Source: Paraburkholderia megapolitana
Lineage (GTDB): Bacteria; Pseudomonadota; Gammaproteobacteria; Burkholderiales; Burkholderiaceae
Reading direction: 5' to 3'
DNA length: 64,000 nt
NCBI RefSeq assembly: GCF_007556815.1
Contig: NZ_CP041743.1
Location: 1,550,001 to 1,614,000 of the forward strand
How positions within the stretch are numbered: the first letter of the stretch is position 1; each line of letters begins with the position of its first letter. The notes under the pieces are model-generated. The model was not told where the DNA came from, did no database searches, and saw nothing but the letters and a program-made list of their open reading frames with translations. The translations under genes and the position numbers were made by a program. Positions 50,907 through 60,112 of this stretch are shown here, piece after piece.

Positions 50907-51644
50907 CTAACCGCGTTCGCGTCGCGCGGAAACGAGCAACATCATCGGACGTTCGCGCTCTTCCGCAAGCGCGGGATGCGCGGCGATCTGCGCGGCGGTG
51001 GGCCCCCATTCGTCGACACGCGCAATCGCGAAGCCGGTATCGATCAGCAGATTCAGCAGCGTCCCGATCGTGCGGTGCTGCTTGATCACGCTGTCGGTCA
51101 GCCAGTGCGTAACACGCCGGCCTTCCATCTGATAGCTGTCGACTGGCCAGGTCTTGTGTCCGTGCGCGTCGACAATCCAGCCGGGGCGCTGCGACGCCAT
51201 GTAAATCGGATGCTCCACCGAGAACACCAGACGACCGTCGGGCAACAACGCACGATGAATCGAGCGAAACAAACCGGCCAGATTCTCGACGTAGTGCAAC
51301 GCAAGCGAGCTATACGCAAGCGCGAATGTCGCTTCGGGAAGTTCGAGCGTTTCGAGGTCGGCGTGCTCGTAGCGAATCGCGGGATCGGTGGTCATCTCCG
51401 CGGCGCGCGCGAGCATCTTTTGCGAAACGTCGAGCCCGAGGGCGGTGCGCGCACCGTGTTCGCGCGCCCAGCGGCAGAACCATCCGTAACCGCAACCGAG
51501 ATCCACCACATCGCGATCGCCGAGATCCGGCAGCATCGCCTGAAGCGCGGGCCATTCCGGTGCCGCGTTCAACCCGCCGACCGAACGCTCGAGATGGCTA
51601 TGGCTTTCGAAGAATGCCGGGTGGTCGTAGATATTCTGGGTCAT
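50907..51644 (-). CDS. SAM-dependent class I methyltransferase
   Basis: A 245-residue methyltransferase from MTQNIYDHPAFFESHSHLER. Motif I is VVDLGCGYGWFCRWA, the acidic motif II GLDVSQKM, and YEHADLETLELPEATFALAY SSLALHYVENL completes the SAM site. The later VFSVEHPIYMASQRPGW is typical of a small-molecule methyltransferase group. Substrate unknown. It is divergent from metR, so a link to methionine/SAM metabolism is possible. Confidence 0.8.
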   Translation of the reverse strand: MTQNIYDHPAFFESHSHLERSVGGLNAAPEWPALQAMLPDLGDRDVVDLGCGYGWFCRWAREHGARTALGLDVSQKMLARAAEMTTDPAIRYEHADLETLELPEATFALAYSSLALHYVENLAGLFRSIHRALLPDGRLVFSVEHPIYMASQRPGWIVDAHGHKTWPVDSYQMEGRRVTHWLTDSVIKQHRTIGTLLNLLIDTGFAIARVDEWGPTAAQIAAHPALAEERERPMMLLVSARRERG

Positions 51645-51808
51645 GTCGATGCGTGTCCGGGTTGCTTGCGCAAGATGTGCCGAAAGCATACCAGTGGCTC
51701 GGATTCGGTGAAGTCGCGCTATTATTCATCACGCGACATGTTTTCACCATTCCATGAACCAGACTCATATCCCGTTATCGCGTCCCGCAACTGCGCCAGG
51801 AGCCCACC

Positions 51809-52732
51809 GTGCTTGAAATCCGCCATTTGCGCTCACTGATCGCGATCGCCGATTCGGGCAAGCTCGTCGCAGCCGCCGAGCGCGTCCATCTAAGCCAGTC
51901 CGCGCTGTCCCATCAGATCAGGGACATGGAAAGCCACTACGACGTGTCGCTGTTCGAGCGCACCAAGCAGGGCCTGCGCTTCACCGCTGCCGGCGAGCGG
52001 CTGCTCGTGCTCGCACGCGAGACGCTCGCGGCGGTGAGCGCAGCAGAGCGCGATCTCGCGCGACTCAAGGGCGATGCCCAGGGCGAGCTGCGCATCGTGC
52101 TCGAATGCCATACGTGTTTCGACTGGTTGATGCCGGTGATGGACGAATTCCGGCGTCGCTGGCCGGAGGTGGAAGTCGATCTCGTCGCGGGGTTTCATGC
52201 GGACCCGCTCAGGCTGCTGAGCGACGGCAAGGCCGATGTCGTGATCGGTTCGAAACCGCCCAGCAAACGCAACCTGCATGTGTCGCCGCTGTTCCGCTTC
52301 GAGATTCTGGTCGTGCTGGCGAACGAGCATCGTCTGAGAAGCAAGCGTCGTGTCGTGGCCGACGACCTGCGCGAAGAAACGCTGATCACCTACCCCGTGC
52401 CCGAAGTGCGCATCGATCTGATTCGCGAGGTGCTCGAGCCGGCGGGTATCCGGCTCGAACGACGCACGGCCGAGCTGACCATCGCGATCATGCAACTCGT
52501 GGCGAGTCGCCGCGGTATCGCCGCGCTGCCGAACTGGGGTGTGAAAAACTACGTCGATCACGACTACGTGCTGGCAAAGCGGGTCGGCCCGCACGGACTA
52601 TGGAGCGAACTCTATGCGGTAGCCGGCAAGCCGCAGGCGGCGCGGCCTTACTTCCGGGACTTCGTGACGATCGTGCGCGACACGTGTGCGGCGCAGCTCG
52701 ATGGGATCGAGCTGCTGGCCGGCGAAGCGTGA
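51809..52732 (+). CDS. metR: MetR, LysR-type regulator of methionine biosynthesis
   Basis: A 307-residue regulator starting with GTG after AGGAG. The HTH reads LRSLIAIADSGKLVAAAERV HLSQSALSHQIRDMES. The effector domain has LRIVLECHTCFDWLMPVMDE FRRRWPEVEVDLV, the block I associate with MetR, which senses homocysteine. MetR usually faces metE; here a methyltransferase gene faces it. I could not find a standard TGAA-N5-TTCA box in the 164-base gap. Confidence 0.85.
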   Translation: MLEIRHLRSLIAIADSGKLVAAAERVHLSQSALSHQIRDMESHYDVSLFERTKQGLRFTAAGERLLVLARETLAAVSAAERDLARLKGDAQGELRIVLECHTCFDWLMPVMDEFRRRWPEVEVDLVAGFHADPLRLLSDGKADVVIGSKPPSKRNLHVSPLFRFEILVVLANEHRLRSKRRVVADDLREETLITYPVPEVRIDLIREVLEPAGIRLERRTAELTIAIMQLVASRRGIAALPNWGVKNYVDHDYVLAKRVGPHGLWSELYAVAGKPQAARPYFRDFVTIVRDTCAAQLDGIELLAGEA

Positions 52733-52759
52733 GCGCTACATCCGTGTATAGCGCTGACG

Positions 52760-54325
52760 TTACGGGCAGACAGATTCGCCGGCCTTCACGTTCGCTTCGC
52801 GCGCCACGCGGTTGGCCGCACCGAACGTCGTGAAGCTGAGCGCGGCCAGCACCCACACGCCGATTCCACCGTACAGCATCACCGCGCCGAAGCCATGTAC
52901 GAGTGCGGCATGCACGACGGTACCCGACGCATCCGCAGTGGCAAATTCGGGAGCCACTTGCGCGAGCCCCGCGAAATTGCCGGCCGCGATCTTTTCCGAC
53001 AGCAGGCGCAACTGCGCCGCATCGGAGACGCCAGGCAACGCGCGCTGCAGATGCGACAGGATGCCTTCCACCAGGATGAACCCCATCAGCGCGATATTGA
53101 TGGCGAGCGTAATCAACCGGGCGCTCATGTCGATGCCGGATGCCATCCCTGCACGGGCGGTCGGCACCGAGCCGGTGGTGGTGTTGGTCACCGGCGTGTT
53201 GGTGAGCCCGAGTCCCGTGCCAGCGATCAATGCGCCCGGCAGCATCGTCAGCCAGCTTGCATGAGCGACACTGCTGCCGTAGCGCATCAGGATGAAGCCG
53301 AGACCGATCGTGAAGAGTCCGGCAGGAATCACGGCGCCTGGCCGATAGCGCAATGCGAGCCGCTCGCCGAGCGGCGGAATGACGAGAGTAGGCAGCGTGT
53401 AGGCAAGTAGCGACAGCCCCGCGGTGACCGTGTCGTAGCCGAGACCGCTCTGGAAGTAGATCGGCAGATAGATCATGAACGGCCAGAAGCTGAAATTCAT
53501 GCCGATCGAACCGAAGATCGCTCCCGAAAAATTGCGGATCCTGAACACCGAGAAATCGAACATCGGATGCGCATTCATGCGTTCGACGACGATGAAGGCC
53601 ACGAAGCTGACCGCTGCCGCCGCCACGATGCATAGCGCCGTCGTGCTCGTAAAGCCCAGGTCCGGGCCCTGCGTGATGAAGTAGGTGAAACCGAACACGG
53701 CAAGCGACAGCGTGACGATGCCCGCGCTATCGAGGCGCTTCGCATGCGGATCGCTCGACTCTTCGACGCTGCTCAAAGCGAGTACCAGCGTCAGCAGGCC
53801 GAGCGGAACATGGACGAGGAACACCCAGTGCCAGTTCGACAGCGCGACGATCGCGCCGCCGATGATAGGACCGAAACCGAGGCCGACACCGAACACGATG
53901 CCCCAGATCGCGAACGCATTGCAGCGCTCCTTACCTTCCTGGAACTGGTGCGACAGCACGGCGATCAGGCAGATCAGCATTGCGCCGCCGCCCATGCCCT
54001 GCAAAAACCGGCTGACGATCAGCACCGACGCGCTTTGCGCGAGGCCGCAGATCAGCGACGTGACGCTGAAGCCGACCAGGCTGACTAGCAGTACGCGTTT
54101 GCGTCCATAACGGTCGGCGAGCGTGCCGACGGCCATCAGCACGGTCGTGCAGGCAATCGTGTAGGCGTTCATGATCCATTGCGCGTCCTTGAAATCGCTG
54201 TGCAGCACCTTCTCTAGCGTGGGCAGGATCACAGGAACACTGGAGATTTCCAGGCCGAACATCAGTGCCGCGAGGCAAACGGCGGCGAGCGCGATATGGT
54301 TTTTACCGGTGTGAGAGAGCGTCAT
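52760..54325 (-). CDS. MFS transporter, DHA2 family
   Basis: A 521-residue inner-membrane exporter from MTLSHTGKNH at 54325. Helix 1 is followed by motif A LADRYGRKRVLL, with QWIMNAYTIACTTVLMAVG and RFLQGMGGGAMLICLIAVLS as in DHA2 proteins. About 14 helices. It is divergent from a LysR gene (54435) that probably induces it in response to a toxic substrate. Drug or metabolite export is expected. Confidence 0.85.
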   Translation of the reverse strand: MTLSHTGKNHIALAAVCLAALMFGLEISSVPVILPTLEKVLHSDFKDAQWIMNAYTIACTTVLMAVGTLADRYGRKRVLLVSLVGFSVTSLICGLAQSASVLIVSRFLQGMGGGAMLICLIAVLSHQFQEGKERCNAFAIWGIVFGVGLGFGPIIGGAIVALSNWHWVFLVHVPLGLLTLVLALSSVEESSDPHAKRLDSAGIVTLSLAVFGFTYFITQGPDLGFTSTTALCIVAAAAVSFVAFIVVERMNAHPMFDFSVFRIRNFSGAIFGSIGMNFSFWPFMIYLPIYFQSGLGYDTVTAGLSLLAYTLPTLVIPPLGERLALRYRPGAVIPAGLFTIGLGFILMRYGSSVAHASWLTMLPGALIAGTGLGLTNTPVTNTTTGSVPTARAGMASGIDMSARLITLAINIALMGFILVEGILSHLQRALPGVSDAAQLRLLSEKIAAGNFAGLAQVAPEFATADASGTVVHAALVHGFGAVMLYGGIGVWVLAALSFTTFGAANRVAREANVKAGESVCP

Positions 54326-54434
54326 AGGGCGTCTTTCGAAAGCTGCGATAGAAACCATTCTCGGCGCGCAGGCTTCATGATAGAAATGATTTAATTTTGT
54401 AGAATCCATTAACGTTCATCATCTATCGGCCGCC

Positions 54435-55343
54435 ATGGACTTCGATCCCACCCTGTTGCGCGCTTTCGTCGCCGTCAAGGAAACCGGCGGCTTCACGCGC
54501 GCCGCCGAGCGGCTGCACCTCACGCAATCGGCGATCAGCCATCAGATCCGGCGCCTCGAAGAGCAGGTGGGCCGGCCGCTCCTGCATCGCACGACGCGCA
54601 GCATGACCTTGACCGAAGACGGTCAGGATTTTCTGCGCCACGCCCAGCAGATTCTCGATTCGCTCGATGCGTTGGCGAGGCGCTTCCAGTCTTCGCCGGT
54701 ATGTGGAGTCGTGCGTTTTGGTGTGCCGGAGAATTTCATGGGCGACCGGTTGCCGTCGCTGCTATGTCAGTTCGCGCGCGTGTATCCCGAGGTCCGGCTC
54801 GATGTGAGCGTCAGCATGAACCTCGATCTGCGCGCGATGATCGAGGCTGACGAACTCGATCTAGCCGTCGTCATGACGGCACCGGGTAGCACGGCGGGAA
54901 CGGTGTTGCGGCCCGCGCAGTTCGCATGGATTGCCGCCGATACATTCGATGTCCCGCAAGGCGCGTCACTGCCGCTCGCGTTCTTTCCCGCGCCGTGCAT
55001 CAACCGGCGGGTCGGTGTGGACGCGCTGGATAGTACCCAGATCAAATGGCATGTCGTCTTCACGTCGCCGAGCCAGCAGGGTTTGCGTGCGGCGGTGTTG
55101 TCGGGGCTTGCGATTACCGTGCTGACCACCGACGACCTCGAACCGGGCATGCGGATCGTCGATGGGCAATATGGCTTGCCGTCGCTCTCCACCGCTGATT
55201 TCGTGCTGTTGTCCAACGGCAGTGACACGCCCGCGGTGCGCGAGTTCGGGCAGATGGTGCTCGATATGCCCGCACCGGCACCGGTGCCGACACAGGTACC
55301 TAAGCCTCCAGCCCAGACCAGAACTTACCGTCCGTTCGTGTAA
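54435..55343 (+). CDS. LysR family regulator
   Basis: A 302-residue regulator with LRAFVAVKETGGFTRAAERL HLTQSAISHQIRRLEEQVG. The effector domain includes GVVRFGVPENFMGDRLPSLL and a Pro-rich C-terminal tail (MPAPAPVPTQVPKPPA). The 109-base divergent region to the MFS gene is AT-rich and includes GATAGA/TCTATC half-sites, but no clear palindrome. Confidence 0.85.
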   Translation: MDFDPTLLRAFVAVKETGGFTRAAERLHLTQSAISHQIRRLEEQVGRPLLHRTTRSMTLTEDGQDFLRHAQQILDSLDALARRFQSSPVCGVVRFGVPENFMGDRLPSLLCQFARVYPEVRLDVSVSMNLDLRAMIEADELDLAVVMTAPGSTAGTVLRPAQFAWIAADTFDVPQGASLPLAFFPAPCINRRVGVDALDSTQIKWHVVFTSPSQQGLRAAVLSGLAITVLTTDDLEPGMRIVDGQYGLPSLSTADFVLLSNGSDTPAVREFGQMVLDMPAPAPVPTQVPKPPAQTRTYRPFV

Positions 55344-55522
55344 CTACGCTCGAACCTGAGCCGCACGGAAACTCTCTGTTTGCGCGTGTCACGACACGCT
55401 GCCGACGAACGCGGCAGAATGACCGCGTGCCGCCGGAATCACACGCTGCGAAAGCTCGCGCGTTTGCCCGGCCGGCATCGTTGCGACACGGCGCGACGTG
55501 TCGGTATCCCCGGAGACAATCG

Positions 55523-55996
55523 ATGTCGAAATCGCTGATACGCCGCAGTGTCGTATGCGCTGCGCTTGTGGTCGCTGTCGTGGGCAATCCCTTCGTGATT
55601 CGCAGCGCCGCCGCTCAAATGCAAACCGCGCAAATCACGCAGCCCCCAGCGACCGCAGCCTCGCCCCAGCCCGGCCTCGTGCCGGCCGGTGACGACACCT
55701 TCCTGCTCACCATCTTTCTGCGGCACGACGAATCGAAGCCACTGCCGAAGATCAACGATGAGTTGCGCGCGCAAGGATATTTCAAAACCTTTCCGCCGCC
55801 CGGCATCGAGGTCGTGTCGTGGTACGTGATGATGGGCATCGGCCAGGTCGTCACGCTGCGTGTACCGGCGAGCCGGCTGCGCGAAGTCAACCGCGCCATC
55901 GAAACGACCGCATGGGGCGGCTATCGCACCGAGTTTTACCCAACCTACGACTACAAGGCAGTGGCGGAGAAAATGCGTGCAACCGACGGCAGATAA
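55523..55996 (+). CDS. Exported protein of unknown function
   Basis: A 157-residue protein with a signal peptide (MSKSLIRRSVVCAALVVAVV, cleavage near AAA-Q). After a Gln/Pro/Ala-rich linker the domain FLLTIFLRHDESKPLPKIND and VTLRVPASRLREVNRAIETT AWGGYRTEFYPTYD looks like a ferredoxin-like dimeric alpha/beta-barrel fold. The exact family is not recognised. A strong hairpin terminator follows. Confidence 0.7.
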   Translation: MSKSLIRRSVVCAALVVAVVGNPFVIRSAAAQMQTAQITQPPATAASPQPGLVPAGDDTFLLTIFLRHDESKPLPKINDELRAQGYFKTFPPPGIEVVSWYVMMGIGQVVTLRVPASRLREVNRAIETTAWGGYRTEFYPTYDYKAVAEKMRATDGR

Positions 55997-56024
55997 TTTC
56001 CGCACTCGCGCCGCGCTAAAACAG

Positions 56025-56050
56025 AAAAGCCGGGTACCTACCCGGCTTTT
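56025..56050. terminator. Bidirectional terminator
   Basis: AAAAGCCGGGTA (56025-56036) and TACCCGGCTTTT (56039-56050) are perfect complements. The ends give T4 on both strands, so it ends the exported protein gene (plus) and the OFA/small-subunit unit (minus). Confidence 0.85.
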
Positions 56051-56079
56051 CGTGCAACGCGATGTAGCGCTGTAACAGC

Positions 56080-56208
56080 TCAGTGAAACAGCTTCATCGC
56101 CTGAGTCAACGTATTGACGACACCCCACGCAAGCGGAATCAGCACATAGGCCCAGAAGACAAGCAGCAAGCCCTTGTTGGTCGGATGAACTGCGTTCTGA
56201 TCGATCAT
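56080..56208 (-). CDS. MFS transporter small subunit (42 residues)
   Basis: The ORF MIDQNAVHPTNKGLLLVFWA..., with one hydrophobic helix (LLLVFWAYVLIPLAWGVVNT), is preceded by GGGAG. It starts 12 bases after the OFA transporter stop. A protein of this size and pattern is known as the small subunit found with oxalate/formate-type MFS transporters, and it is often missed by gene callers. It should sit in the inner membrane with its partner. Confidence 0.85.
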   Translation of the reverse strand: MIDQNAVHPTNKGLLLVFWAYVLIPLAWGVVNTLTQAMKLFH

Positions 56209-56219
56209 GTCGGTCTCCC

Positions 56220-57620
56220 TCAATTGCCGGACGCGAGTTGCGCGTCGCTCATGTGATGTTTGTCGTCCACGCGTTTGACCAGCAGGTTGCAGACGAAGCC
56301 GACTACCAGCAACACCGCCATGATGTGAACTGTCATCGTGTACGCATCGGCTTTGGCGACGCCGTGCGCAACTTCATACGCACGGATGTAGTTCACCAGC
56401 ACCGGACCTGCAACACCTGCCGCGGCCCATGCAGTGAGCAGCCGTCCATGAATGCCGCCGACGAACGCCGTGCCGAACATGTCCGCGAGATACGCGGGCA
56501 CCGTGGCGAAGCCGCCGCCGTACATCGACAGGATCACGCAATAGGCGAGCACGAAGAGGGCGATGTTGCCCGATGCCGCAAAGGTCGGCACGAGGAAGTA
56601 CAACACAGCGCCCAGCGCAAAGAAGATGAAGTAGGTGTTCTTGCGACCGACCCAGTCGGATGCCGAGGCCCACACGAAGCGACCGCCCATGTTGAACAGC
56701 GACAGCAGCCCCACGAAGCCGGCGGCCGCCGCGGCCGTGACGGTTTCCTTGAAGCTCTCCTGGATCATTACCGACGCCTGGCCGAGAATGCCGATGCCCG
56801 CGGTCACGTTCAGGAACAGCACGAGCCAGATCAGGTAGAACTGCGGTGTCTTGAGCGCTTCATCGATATGCACGTGGTTGCGCGTGATCATCTTGTTCGT
56901 CGCGGTGGACGGGGTCCAGCCGGCCGGTTTCCAGTCGGCGGGCGGCACGCGGATCGCGAGCGCGCCGATCGACATCGAGATGAAGTACGCGATGCCGAGC
57001 ACGATGAAGGTTTCGGCGACGCCGATACTGGTCGCGCTCTTGAAGTGATTCATCAACGCCACCGATAGCGGCGCCGCAATCATCGCACCGCCGCCGAAGC
57101 CCATGATCGCCATGCCGGTCGCCATCCCGCGACGATCGGGGAACCAGCGTATCAGCGTCGACACTGGCGACACATAACCAAGCCCCAGCCCGATGCCGCC
57201 GAGCACACCGTAGCCGAGATACAGCAGCACGATCTGATGCAGCCAGACACCGAGCGCCGAAACGAGGAAGCCGCCGCCGAAGCAGCATGCCGCGGTAAAC
57301 ATCGTGCGACGCGGGCCAACGTGTTCGAGCCACTTGCCCGCAAATGCCGCCGATAACCCAAGGCAAACGATTGCGAGCGAGAAGATCCAGCCGAGTGTGG
57401 TGAGCGACCAGTCGTCGGGAGCGGACTGCGTGATGCCGATCACTTTCGTGAGCGGACCGTTGAATACCGAGAACGCGTAGGCCTGGCCGATACACAGATG
57501 CACGGCGAGCGCGGCGGGCGGCACCATCCAGCGTGAGAAGCCTGGACCGGCAACGGTGGCCTGCTTCGAAAAGAATGGCGGCGAACCGCTGGTGCGCGGT
57601 GGTTGAATCGTGCTGCTCAT
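56220..57620 (-). CDS. OFA family MFS transporter (oxalate/formate antiporter-like)
   Basis: A 466-residue, 12-helix transporter. N-terminal PPAALAVHLCIGQAYAFSVF and the motif GIGLGLGYVSPVSTLIRWFP DRRGMATGMA are OFA hallmarks, as is the late MYGGGFATVPAYLADMFG. OFA members exchange oxalate for formate or carry other small organic acids. The adjacent small subunit supports the family call. A LysR gene lies 169 bases upstream on the same strand. Confidence 0.85.
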   Translation of the reverse strand: MSSTIQPPRTSGSPPFFSKQATVAGPGFSRWMVPPAALAVHLCIGQAYAFSVFNGPLTKVIGITQSAPDDWSLTTLGWIFSLAIVCLGLSAAFAGKWLEHVGPRRTMFTAACCFGGGFLVSALGVWLHQIVLLYLGYGVLGGIGLGLGYVSPVSTLIRWFPDRRGMATGMAIMGFGGGAMIAAPLSVALMNHFKSATSIGVAETFIVLGIAYFISMSIGALAIRVPPADWKPAGWTPSTATNKMITRNHVHIDEALKTPQFYLIWLVLFLNVTAGIGILGQASVMIQESFKETVTAAAAAGFVGLLSLFNMGGRFVWASASDWVGRKNTYFIFFALGAVLYFLVPTFAASGNIALFVLAYCVILSMYGGGFATVPAYLADMFGTAFVGGIHGRLLTAWAAAGVAGPVLVNYIRAYEVAHGVAKADAYTMTVHIMAVLLVVGFVCNLLVKRVDDKHHMSDAQLASGN

Positions 57621-57789
57621 GTTGGGTCTCCGTTTGGGGTGCTGATGTTATCGGCTCTTGTCGCCATTCCCGAACGAATCGAGCGGGTTTTAAGCGCGGC
57701 CTTAATGTGATGTGGCGTCAAAGATAGGACTGGAAACAGTGGTTGGCAATATGAGACGTGAATGCATAAACGGCGGGCTTCGGTGACGG

Positions 57790-58686
57790 CTAGGCTTGCG
57801 TGCCCATTCGCTGTATCAGGGTTTCAACGAATGCATCGGTAGCGGGCGGCAGGGTCCGGCCGCGTTTCTTGACGAGCGCGACGGGACGCACGAAGCGCGG
57901 ATCGTCGATAGGACGTGCAATGAGATCGGGTTCCGCGCGAATCTCGCGCGCCGAGCCGGGCAGGATCGTGACGCCGAGACCGCCGCGCACCATGGCGACG
58001 GCCGTCATCATGTAGGTGGGTTCGCAGGCTAACGTCGGCGGCGTTGTAGCGTCTGCCAGCGCGGCATCGACGACAGCGCGCACACTGGTGCCGCGCGCAG
58101 TCAGAACGAGCGGCGTGCGCAACAGGTCGGCGAGACCGATCGAGCGACGCTTCGCGAGCGGATGGCCTTTCGGACAGACTGCGACCAGGCGATCTTCGCC
58201 CGCATACAGCACGTCGAGCGATGGATCGGTCGTTTCGCCACCGGTCAGCCCGATGTCGACGTCTTCGTTGCGCACCAGTGCGTTGACGACGTCTGCGACC
58301 ACGTCGCGAATCTGGAACGACACGTCGGGCAGTTTCTGGCGGAAAGCGCGGATCAGATCGGGCAGCAGGCTCGCGGCAAACGATGGCAGGCAGGCGATGC
58401 GCACCGTCCCCGAGGTACCGTCGCTCAACGAGCGCGCGTCGGCGAGCACGTGTTCCATGTCGTGCAGCGACTTCTGCAGGGTTGGCAGCAACTCGCGCCC
58501 GACCGGCGTCAGTGAGACATTGCGGCTGTTGCGGTCGAAGAGCCGCGTGCCGACCGTCTCTTCGAGCCGGCGGATCTGCACGGTCAGCGCGGGCTGCGAC
58601 AGATGCAACTGGGTTGCAGCACGCGTGAAGCTGCCCGTCTGCGCCACGGCAACAAAGGCGCGGATATCGCGAAGACTCAAATCCAT
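57790..58686 (-). CDS. LysR family regulator facing CitMHS
   Basis: A 298-residue regulator. HTH: IRAFVAVAQTGSFTRAATQL HLSQPALTVQIRRLEET. The effector domain follows from about residue 90 (GTVRIACLPSFAASLLPDLI), of the CynR-like group. It is divergent from CitMHS (58786) with TTGAT-N7-ATCAA between; that transporter and the AtuA pair are its probable regulon. Confidence 0.85.
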   Translation of the reverse strand: MDLSLRDIRAFVAVAQTGSFTRAATQLHLSQPALTVQIRRLEETVGTRLFDRNSRNVSLTPVGRELLPTLQKSLHDMEHVLADARSLSDGTSGTVRIACLPSFAASLLPDLIRAFRQKLPDVSFQIRDVVADVVNALVRNEDVDIGLTGGETTDPSLDVLYAGEDRLVAVCPKGHPLAKRRSIGLADLLRTPLVLTARGTSVRAVVDAALADATTPPTLACEPTYMMTAVAMVRGGLGVTILPGSAREIRAEPDLIARPIDDPRFVRPVALVKKRGRTLPPATDAFVETLIQRMGTQA

Positions 58687-58694
58687 TACGAACC

Positions 58695-58711
58695 TTGATG
58701 GCTGCGATCAA
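58695..58711. promoter_or_regulatory. LysR operator before CitMHS
   Basis: TTGAT-GGCTGCG-ATCAA (58695-58711), a palindrome of LysR type, lies 9 bases before the LysR start codon (minus) and 75 bases before the CitMHS start (plus). Confidence 0.55.
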
Positions 58712-58785
58712 ATCATTTCAATTGTTCTATTGCTGTCCGGAAATTACGCTTCGTTGATCCAAAAAACAAGACCGGAGACAAGCAC

Positions 58786-60090
58786 GTGCTGCCACTGCTG
58801 GGTTTGGCCACGATTGCCGTATTGCTGGCGGCAATCCTCTCGAAGCGGATGTCGCCGCTCGTCGCGTTGATCGTCGTGCCGATCGCGGCATCGCTGATCG
58901 GCGGTTTCGGGTTGCAGACAAGCAAGTTCGTGCTCGACGGGTTGCGCAGTCTTGCGCCGGTCGTTGGCATGTTCGTGTTCGCGATTCTTTATTTCGGCAC
59001 GATCACCGATGCGGGCACGCTCGATCCGATCATCGACCGCATCCTGCGCGCGGTCGGCACGAAACCGACGCGCATCGTGATGGGTACGACGCTGCTCGCA
59101 CTGCTGATCCACCTCGACGGATCGGGGGCCGTGTGCTTTCTCGTGACGATCCCCGCGATGCTGCCGCTCTACGATCGTCTGAACATGGACCGGCGGGTGC
59201 TCGCGGCGGCTGCATCGATGGCAGCGGGCATCAACTTCCTGCCGTGGACCGGACCGATGATCCGCGCCTCCGCTTCGCTCGGCTTACCGGTGTCGGCGCT
59301 CTTCAATCCGTTGATTCCCGTGCAAATCGTCGGCCTCGTCTTCGTGTTCAGCATGGCGTGGTGGCTCGGCCGCCGCGAAGAAAAACGCCTCGGGCTGATC
59401 TCGGCGTCCGGCACGATCGAACTACCGCGGCGCGAACTCACCGACGAGCAGCAGGCACTACGCCGGCCACGCAACTTCTGGTTCAACATCGTGCTGACGG
59501 TGATCGTGCTCGGCACGATGGTCGTGATGGGCGAGAAGATTCCGCCAGCTGTCATGTTCATGGTCGGTTTCTGCATCGCGTTGCTGGTCAACTATCCGGA
59601 CGTGAACATGCAGCGGCAGCGCATCGATGCGCATGCACGCGCCGCGCTGATGATGGCCGGCATTCTGCTCGCGGCGGGTGTGTTCACGGGAGTGATGCAG
59701 GGCAGCGGCATGCTGAAGGCGATGGCCCAGGCCGCGGTTGGTCTCGTACCGCCAGGAATGGCTGGGCATATTCCGGTCGCGCTCGGCATTCTCTCGATGC
59801 CGCTCAGCATGCTGTTCGATCCCGATTCGTTCTACTTCGGCGTATTGCCGGTCATTGCCGAAGTGGCGGGCCAGCTCGGCGTACCGGCTGTGCACGTCGG
59901 GCAGGCCGCGTTGCTCGGACAGATGACGACCGGTTTTCCCGTCAGCCCGCTCACACCGGCGACGTTTCTCGTCGTCGGATTGACCGGGATCGAACTCGCG
60001 GACCATCAGAAGTTCACGTTCCCATTGCTGTTTGGCGCATCGATCGTGATGACGATTGCGTGCGTCGTATTCGGTATTTTTCCTCTGTGA
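58786..60090 (+). CDS. CitMHS-family metal-citrate:proton symporter-like protein
   Basis: A 434-residue permease with about 11-12 helices. LLIHLDGSGAVCFLVTIPAM and AAGINFLPWTGPMIRASASL are CitMHS/ion-transporter-superfamily blocks, and GFPVSPLTPATFLVVGLTGI ELADHQKF ends the domain. Known CitMHS carry Mg- or Ca-citrate. Here it leads directly into AtuA and its small partner, so another tricarboxylic or hydroxy-acid substrate is possible. Confidence 0.85.
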   Translation: MLPLLGLATIAVLLAAILSKRMSPLVALIVVPIAASLIGGFGLQTSKFVLDGLRSLAPVVGMFVFAILYFGTITDAGTLDPIIDRILRAVGTKPTRIVMGTTLLALLIHLDGSGAVCFLVTIPAMLPLYDRLNMDRRVLAAAASMAAGINFLPWTGPMIRASASLGLPVSALFNPLIPVQIVGLVFVFSMAWWLGRREEKRLGLISASGTIELPRRELTDEQQALRRPRNFWFNIVLTVIVLGTMVVMGEKIPPAVMFMVGFCIALLVNYPDVNMQRQRIDAHARAALMMAGILLAAGVFTGVMQGSGMLKAMAQAAVGLVPPGMAGHIPVALGILSMPLSMLFDPDSFYFGVLPVIAEVAGQLGVPAVHVGQAALLGQMTTGFPVSPLTPATFLVVGLTGIELADHQKFTFPLLFGASIVMTIACVVFGIFPL

Positions 60091-60112
60091 GCGCCGGCAC
60101 CGGCGAGACGAC

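Noticed and set aside
51690..51808. MetR box TGAA-N5-TTCA
   Set aside because: TGAA and TTCA strings occur but not at the needed spacing.
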